Positions 57,056 to 64,000 of a stretch of DNA of 64,000 nucleotides are shown here, one piece after another. The DNA comes from Hygrocybe punicea (taxonomy: Eukaryota > Basidiomycota > Agaricomycetes > Agaricales > Hygrophoraceae): the NCBI GenBank assembly GCA_963556145.1, contig OY744467.1, positions 6,634,001 through 6,698,000 of the forward strand, in the 5' to 3' direction. The position numbers and the translations under genes are program-made. A model generated the notes under the pieces. It saw only the letters and a program-made list of their open reading frames with translations. It was not told the DNA's origin and ran no database searches. Each line of letters starts with the position of its first letter. Positions within the stretch are counted from its first letter, which is position 1.

Positions 57056-57955
57056 ATGGATGGTGATAGAACACCACCACCAGCTTACTATCCTACTAAT
57101 GTTACACATCCTGTCATTACTGAACCCCTGGTACCCCCTCCACAAGTGAACAGCATTGCCAAAGTGCTTGTTTCTCCTTCGCCATCTCCGGAACCAGAGA
57201 TCATCGAGCCTGCTCCCATCCAACCAGTTCCAACACAGATCTGCAAGAAAGTGGGTCGCCCAAAAAAGAATGTTCCATCCCCCACTCTTCCAGCCACTTT
57301 TGAGCTGTTGGTGCAAGTCACAATGCCCGACAAGCGCATTTGCCAACGTGGAGGAAAGACCAGGAACGAAAAGCAAGATCCTATCAAAAAAGGCCCACTG
57401 GAAATCAAGATCGATGTTTCATGGGTCGTGCTGTTGGAAATGGTTGCTGATCTCATTCAAACTGGAGTCAACAACCTGATGGTCTCCACCTTTGAATGGC
57501 ACTGCCTCAAACCTGCGAATGGCGCCTGGCTGCCATTGACTGATGAGCGTGGGTTCAGCTCCATGGTAAAACAAATTCTTACGAAGACTGCACCCTATGT
57601 CATCATGCGCATGCAACCACCGAAGGCAGACAGTGCTCCTGCACTGGTAAGTTCTTATCTGAGTTATGGAACAGTGTACTAACTCTGGTTCCAGCCTTGG
57701 GCTACATCTAGGCCATCCGCTACTGTCTCGCAACAGATTGCTATCGAAGATGAGTATGCGGAAGAACCTGACAGTGGTCCGTCAAAAAGGGTAAAATATG
57801 ATGATGAACTTGAAGAAATCGTTGCAAAGATCAATGACAAGTATCCACCTGGTCTTTGTGCCATCCACCCCAAAATCTCGTGCTTTCATCACAGACCAAG
57901 TGATCTCCACTTCGACCTCGAACGCCCTCGGTGCCTAGTGTGGGCATCTGCAATC
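57056..57955 (+). CDS. AT-hook protein, transposon-linked, 3' truncated
   Basis: Starts MDGDRTPPPAYYPTNVTHPV. A Pro-rich part precedes the AT-hook KKVGRPKKN, then LLVQVTMPDKRICQRGGKTR, GPLEIKIDVSWVVLLEMVAD, LMVSTFEWHCLKPANGAWLP and GFSSMVKQILTKTAPYVIMR. After an intron (57650-57694) come a segment SKRVKYDDELEEIVAKI and PPGLCAIHPKISCFHHRPSD, with spaced Cys/His. The frame then meets the fold-back element at 57956. I recall this order as an accessory protein seen with fungal DNA transposons. The GRP core of the AT-hook is intact, so AT-rich DNA binding is likely. A 3' part (after CLVWASAI) is missing. Confidence 0.5.
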
Positions 57956-58684
57956 CTAAATATCATTACCATAACATTCAACATGATATTGTAACAGTAT
58001 TCAGACATAAACTACAATACTTGTGCTCAAATTCATCTGAAGGTATGAAGGCAAATGAGACTTATACCCTTTCAATAACATCAAGCCTTTTGTTTCACTA
58101 CTTTTACTGTATCTACAGCAAAGTACCGTATAGTTCAGATAGAATACTTGCAGCCTAAGATGAATCAAAGTATTAAACCAGTAAGGAAGTTGGGCCACTT
58201 TTACTATTAGGATACCTTTTGAATCCCATCAAGATGCAGTGTGAAATAGTATAGTACTGTTGCCATATTGTGGATTTAAGATACTGTGTCAATACTTTCA
58301 AGATACTTTTATTATAATAAAAGTACTGAAACAGTATCTTAAAAGTATTGACACAGTATCTTAAATCCACAATATGGCAACAGTACTATACTATTTCACA
58401 CTGTATCTTGAAAGGATTCAAAAGGTATCCTAGTAGTGAAAGTGGCACAACTTCCTTACTAGTTTAATACTTTTATTCATCTTAGGCTGCAAGTATTCTA
58501 TCTGAACTATATGGTACTTTGCTGTAGATACAGTAAAAGTAGTGAAACAAAAGGCTTGATGTTATTGAAAGGGTATAAGTCTCATTTGCCTTCATACCTT
58601 CAGATGAATTTGAGCACAAGTATTGTAGTTTATGTCTGAATACCGTTACAATACCATGTTGAATGTTATGGTAATGATATTTAG
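57956..58684. mobile_element. Fold-back (palindromic) element 2
   Basis: Two arms of about 360 bases meet at acttttattataataaaagt (58305-58324) with essentially no loop. Arm ends are ctaaatatcattacc (57956) and ggtaatgatatttag (58684). Arms differ at only scattered bases, such as aaaggtatcc(t/c)a and tttaatactttt(a). It interrupts the AT-hook gene. There is no clear target duplication and no coding capacity. Confidence 0.85.
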
Positions 58685-60793
58685 TATACTTGTCAAGTAC
58701 TTTCAAGATACTGTGTGACATGGTATGCTACTGCGCACCCTGTGTCATATATCGCGACAAAGCGGGGCGTAAACACGTGGCTCGGAGTTTTGCGATGTTC
58801 GGGGTATAAAAGCCCCGCATTATTTTGAGCATGGGAAAATTATTGCCATTTTGAGCATAGGAAAATTATTGCCCATGCAAAATTATTGCAAAGTCATTGG
58901 GACTTTTTCCAGTGCCATAATTTCCCTGAGACATTGAAACTGCAGCATCAAAATCACAAGGCAATTGATGTCTATTCAGCCTAGAATATATGTAAATTTG
59001 TTGTTGAGGGTCTGTCAATTTTACCTGAACTTCCATCCACCTATGCTGCCTATTTCATGATATAGAGGGTTTTTTAATTATGCCTGGGTAAGGGCAAGGT
59101 ACAGGTAGCTCCAGTTTGACTCTTCACATTGAAATGTTGGTAAATCTGAATGAACAAAGTCTCTAGAATGCATACTGGATTATTTCCATGAATGCACTCT
59201 GTATGGGTCAAGTATGCATTGATCAATCACACATCCTGTGAGTTCAGCTCCGACTGTCAAACACTACTCATGTCAAGAGATCCAATAATTATTAGGTAAT
59301 ACCTCACACTTGTGCCCAGTAGGGAAGCAGCTTGTTATCAACCATCGGTGAATATACTGCAATAGAAATCCAATACCAGACCAATGAAGACTTGTCCACA
59401 CTCATGACATGGTGTGGATGCAGGTCCAAGATCAGCTAAAAAATTCCCATACATGGACTACACTCATAACATGTTGTGGATGTGGGTCAACAATAAATGC
59501 AACGTGTCAAAATTCACATACTTGACCATGCTCATAACATGTCATGGCTGTGGGTGTTAAGTACATGTAATCCTGCAATACATCATGCACTTTGAGCATA
59601 CACAATTCATGCATACCAGCCTGCCTTATCTAGACCATGTAGGCTATAGCATGGATATGGATAATGCATGATCTGTGGGTATCTGTACTCATGCAGATAC
59701 AAGTATGGATACAAATTCCTGGATCTGTGGGCTTTGAAACAAGCCAAAGATCATCCAAAACGGTCAAGAATTGACTGAGATAGAGGCTAAACATTGTTTT
59801 GAGCATTTCTTATTCAATTATTAACAATTCTGGATGTTCTTGGAGTCATTTTGATCATAAATCCATCCACAGATTTTGTATATCCATATCCATGAAGAGT
59901 ATGAGTACAGATACAGAAAAATGTATTCACAGAGTATCCTTGCATTTGCATAAGACCATAGAGTTGCACTTCTCCCTGACATGAACACTACAGGTATGTT
60001 GCCACAGATTGAGCATGCTTGATCTGTGCTCACTCATTGCTGAATCTAGATCATGTGATTATCCCAGTGCCAGATATCGATGCTATATGTAAGCTGACCA
60101 GAGATCAAGAATGCTCAAACCAAGAGTCTTCTTATCACATCTAATACAGATTGGACTGGTGATGATGAGCAGCAAGGTTCACTGTCCATTACAATTTCAC
60201 TGTCATCCATTGCCATTGACATCTCACTGCTTGTACAGAACTCTTGCCAAAGATCTGGAAAATGGTGCAACAAAAAGGTACTATTGCATTGTCAGACCTT
60301 CCAACTACCTAGCCTAACCCTGGTTGCCTGCAATCATTCATCTCCATGACAAATCAGATGTTGTGCAGGGTCACTCCCATAAAATCCAAAACAGAATTGG
60401 CACCAACTTGAAATCTTCAATAAAGGCAACCATGTAAAGTGATGTGAGGTATGTGTATTGAGTAAACTAAGTTATTCATAACTATTCAGGTGATTCAGGT
60501 CAGAAGATGCCCTCTGCCTCATCATGATCCTCATCCAAGCTTGTGCTTGAGTCCCTGCCCATGCATTAGATATGTGATGATAGGTGTCTTCTTTGGCTGT
60601 TTATCAACAAACACCTGTGGCATTTGTCCAGCAGTAGCTACTCCTAGCAACATTACATTCTTTTTGTGCCACTGATGTTTGTTTGCTTCACTCACAACAC
60701 CTGTAGTACCCATTCTGCAGTCAGTGTTATATTGATTGTATTATAGAAAGCCGGAACTGCTTCATATGATCATATTCCGCTCGCATCGAATCT
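58685..60793. other. AT-rich sequence without a supported gene
   Basis: A TATA-like gtataaaagcccc sits at about 58802 inside a short GC palindrome (cgggg...gccccg), but no ORF follows. Around 59397-59550 a unit of about 64 bases (cactcataacatg..gtggatgtgggt) occurs three times. The rest shows only short, unsupported frames. Confidence 0.4.
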
Positions 60794-61518
60794 AAGATTA
60801 ACCAGCGAGTAAATCTAGAAGCATTGACTGGGACTTACAGTTTTTTGCAGGGACCAAGTTGCAGAGCGTTTTCATCTCTCTGATGGTGACCGGTTGATGG
60901 GGGAATTTCATCTCCAGCCATATTTTGCAAACGAGTACTGGAAGCCTTGAAAGCCTGGCTTTATAGCTCTCAGCGGAAATTCGAAGTCAGTCATGACTCA
61001 ACTGTCGTGGCTAATGATTAATAATGGTCATTGGTGGTCAACATCATCTTGATGCGAAGAGTGAGCATAGTGGTTGATTTCTATGATATCATATAGTTGG
61101 AATCAATCACACTCAGCTAAGCTTGTTTCAAACTTTGCACTTGTTTGATGACATCTTTTCCAATGATGCGATGACGACTTAGTCCTTTGGGTCAATCACT
61201 CAAAGTTATTGAAGTGCTACGTCATCTCTAGGAAAGCACTTATCCCAGCCTAATCCTTTCTTTTGCAAGACTTTCGGCCATTTGGTACTGAAATGCCTGT
61301 GCAAGAGATATTTCCACCACCAGATCCACAGTACCCTATCCCTCGCTTGCCCCTTTCCCCCATTCCTCTGATTGCAATGAAGGTGAGAAAACGGGGAAGA
61401 TGCATCCATGCACCAGAAATGATGCCAACCACCCCAACAAAGCAGCCAAAATCTTTGGTGACCACAATGTGCCCCTGGCCTCCCATTTTCCACCTCACAC
61501 ACAACTGGCACCACATCA
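60794..61518 (+). repeat. Duplication block C, copy 2 (DUF6698 first exon, DUF6532 start)
   Basis: Copy of 21071-21785 in the same orientation. It starts at aagattaaccag, the inversion breakpoint in the DUF6698 intron. It holds the displaced first exon of the split DUF6698 gene (minus, start codon near 60920) and MQDFRPFGTEMPVQEIFPPP (61263), the first exon of a DUF6532 gene whose remainder is absent. Confidence 0.85.
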
Positions 61519-62032
61519 ATTGACTGGTGTAGGATGTCGCGAGGTCGAATGGTCATTGGTGGGTGGTGTCTACCTAGGGTAAAACCAATACCTGTAACTG
61601 TGCAGCCCTGGTTGCGCTCAGTTTTGAAAATTTGTGACGTTCATCTGGTTACGCGAAAACGTTGGAAGGATCGCAGTTACTTCCTTCAAGTTTAATGGCT
61701 CAGACTGTGAAGACTTGAAGCATGAAGAGGGACCTCCCCGATTTCCTGATGCCTTGTCATTGGTGCCGGGTTACTCTTCTCCTTCAAGGTTTTAGGATCT
61801 GGGGGTAACTTGAATGACAGTTGTAGTACAGAAGACCTGAGACTGCAGTCTTGTGGCATATCCATGCTATTGACCGCCGGGCACTGGTAGGAATGGGATT
61901 GAAATGATCATTCTGGTCCTTGTAATGGCAAGCACTTTTACAACCAGTTTTTGAGTATACAAACTAGTGGGGTATGTGTCATTGCTTTGCACAGCAGGTT
62001 ACTTGTCTCTTTTTTTAGCAAGAGAACAAATA
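61519..62032. other. Unassigned
   Basis: No gene recognised between block C copy 2 and the helicase remains. Confidence 0.4.
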
Positions 62033-64000
62033 TTAAGATTGAGCATATATAAACAGTACAGCATTATTACAATTACATGACAATAAATTAATATTTGAAA
62101 AGTCATTTATATCACCTTCATTAATACAAATTGATCTTGTTGATATACCATCATGAAACCATACCATACTGTTGATGAATATGCGAGTAGCAAAATGTGC
62201 ATCACCAAAGTACACAATTCCTCTCAAAGTGAAAACAGTGGATATGTCATCAATTGACAAGTTTATAACTTGACTAACTATTAAATTCTCAATAGAGTCA
62301 AGTGTAAACATGATTGGAGGTGGAATTTTGTTAAATGCAATAAATTTAGTAATCTCTCCCCAACACAATTGATATCTGTGCCATTGTCTATTAACTATAA
62401 TTTGAGCAAGACATGCTGAGATTGTTCCAGAAAATGAATATGAACAATGAAAGATGGCATCACATCTATCATTTTCCAGAATGGTTATGTTTTCACAATT
62501 CATACATTTCAGACAAGATGAAGTCATTGGTTCATTTGCTTTCATTATATAATGAGCCAAATCACTTATGGCAATGCCAACTTGACCATAAGGAAAGATT
62601 TCAGGTTTATCTTGATGCAATAAATGTCTGATTGTATTTCTAACTGTTTTTAAATTTGTTGTGTTATTCTTTGATCGTTTGAATCCTAAGCTCAAAATCT
62701 TTAATATTTCATTGATGCTATTGAATCTTTTTTTCCAACTTGATGGATCTTCATTCCATATTGCTAGTAATATTGTCAGGAGTGAATCGTAAGCACAGCT
62801 CCAATTTTGAGCATCCCATATAAACCCTTTTGGTTCATTGAATTCAATAGTACTTGTTTTTCATCTTTTTTTCACTATGGAAGATGAACTTACAACTTGT
62901 TCTAATTTTCATTTTTATTGTGCAATATATTGGCTGTGGAATTTTTATGAGTGACAGTGATTGGAACACTTCCTTTTGCAGGAACAAAGTTGAGGTTTCT
63001 GAAATCTGCCTTTTGAGTTTTGTTCATAGGTTTAATTAATTGCCATGGAGAGGGCTGTGCTGTGTGTATGATTTAGTTGTTCTGTGGCTTTCCATGCAAT
63101 AGCATGATGAATGTTTTTTGGAATGTATGACTTTCCCTTCCATTTTCTAAATTGATCAATGATAGAATTTTGCTGATCTCCCTTGACATGGTCTGGTAAG
63201 AGTCCTTGATATTTCAGTTTGGTAATCTCATCAAGCAGTTCTAATTCTCTGAATTCTTGCCTGAGATATCCAGAAGCACCCCCAGTAATTACTTTAGGAT
63301 CAAAGCCTTGCATGATGATAGTTCCTGCTGCAGAAGCACTTCTTGATAAGCAAGTATAATAGGATTGGTGGTTTCTACAACTACTGAGGTCGACTACATT
63401 GTTAGGATGAGTATGTCCTTGACATGCATAATCAGTCATTGCAAAATTAGGTAGTATCAACACTTGTTCTCTTGACAAAGATATCACATCATCATTGGGT
63501 AATGAGCACATGGTGGAAGTGACATGTTTTGTAATTGGCACCACATTTTCAGGAAGTCCTTCTATGTTAATTCTGTTTGGAGGATTCAATAATCTGACAA
63601 ATAAAGTGTCCAGTACAGTTTGTTGTTCTGGACCTATTGCCCTCTGCCAACTCACAACCATGCCCTCTGCTCCTTTGGTAATGCAGCACTCTGTTGCATC
63701 ATTGTTTCTCAGCATCACAGGCATGCCTACACATAAGTCCAATCTTCCTGGTATATGATCAGAGGATGATGCATGTGGTTGGTTCCAAAGTAGTTTTTAC
63801 CGTGAAGGTTCCAATATCTTTGTGTGTCAAATGGGATCCAAAATTGTTGACATGTGATGAGATTTTCTTTTGCTATTGGGATTAGTAGGTTCATTCCATC
63901 TGTCTATAGAATAGAATGATGTTAATGGTCTTCTATTTTCAGCAGCAAAACGTTGAATACCAAGTGCATTGATTTTGTCTTTTTGTGCATTCAATGCAGT
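62033..64000 (-). pseudogene. Helitron/Pif1-type helicase, C-terminal part, decayed
   Basis: Read right to left from the window edge: LNAQKDKINALGIQRFAAEN, LTSFYSIDRW, an in-frame stop near 63800, ASSSDHIPGRLDLCVGMPVM, LRNNDATECCITKGAEGMVV, DTLFVRLLNPPNRINIEGLP, VLILPNFAMTDYACQGHTHP, NNVVDLSSCRNHQSYYTCLS, RSASAAGTIIMQGFDPKVIT and LRQEFRELELLDEITKLKYQ. These are the late helicase motifs of the Pif1/Helitron superfamily 1B (VGMPVM..NN, TDYACQG, YTCLSRS). A frameshift near 63030 separates HSTALSMAIN from LIKPMNKTQKADFRN. The fungal C-terminal extension follows: WSCAYDSLLTILLAIWNEDP, LKTVRNTIRHLLHQDKPEIF and CLKCMNCENITILEND, to a stop at 62033. The N-terminal half lies beyond the window. Confidence 0.75.

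Noticed and set aside
58790..58870. TATA-like gtataaaagcccc as a promoter
   Set aside because: No ORF or exon follows within a reasonable distance; it could be a stray match.

Overview
The window looks like a repeat-rich stretch of a filamentous basidiomycete genome, most likely an Agaricomycete (mushroom-forming fungus). The evidence is short 45-60 nt GT-AG introns breaking nearly every gene, KDZ-superfamily transposases, a Tc1/mariner DD34E transposase, Helitron/Pif1-type helicase sequence, and genes resembling the fungal families I know as DUF6698, DUF6532, BAH-PHD and Crinkler-like. All family names come from recognising translated motifs by eye; no database search was run.

Layout. 1-7.6 kb: a KDZ module made of a small KDZ-linked ORF (+), a KDZ transposase with a C-terminal Ulp1 protease (-), and a divergent multi-exon DUF6698-like gene (+). 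8.3-11.1 kb: a segment carrying 3' fragments of two convergent host genes (GPATCH1-like and MAK11/PAK1IP1-like WD40) plus an unknown repeat. It recurs at 43.2-46.1 kb. 11.6-17.8 kb: a Copia gag remnant, an unrecognised two-exon gene and a BAH-PHD gene. 17.9-21.8 kb: a block (A, B, C) holding a DUF6698 gene and the start of a DUF6532 gene. The same block recurs at 48.8-61.5 kb but is broken there by a hAT-like insertion and an inversion. 23.2-25.8 kb: a hAT-like element with an 8-bp target duplication, then a large fold-back element. 26.2-30.5 kb: three genes that look like resident genes (2OG-Fe(II) oxygenase, Slm1-like BAR/PH protein, small conserved protein). 30.7-38.8 kb: what appears to be a complete 8.1-kb KDZ transposon with two 504-bp terminal inverted repeats and three genes. 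38.8-43.1 kb: remains of a membrane protein gene and a 1.2-kb Tc1/mariner-type element. 46.3-48.9 kb: two tandem arrays of about 147-150 bp around a Crinkler-type N-terminal domain with a premature stop. 50.7-58.7 kb: nested hAT, Tc1/mariner, TIR and fold-back elements. 62-64 kb: decayed Helitron/Pif1-type helicase.

Two themes tie the window together. First, the blocks 8.3-21.8 kb and 43.2-61.5 kb are colinear copies of one large duplication, so each copy dates events in the other: empty versus filled insertion sites, a shared frameshift, and the inversion. Second, differences between the copies are dominated by CpG to TpG/CpA changes, and three stops in the Tc1/mariner transposase are TGA at apparent CGA arginine codons. 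This is the pattern expected if repeats are cytosine-methylated and then decay by deamination.
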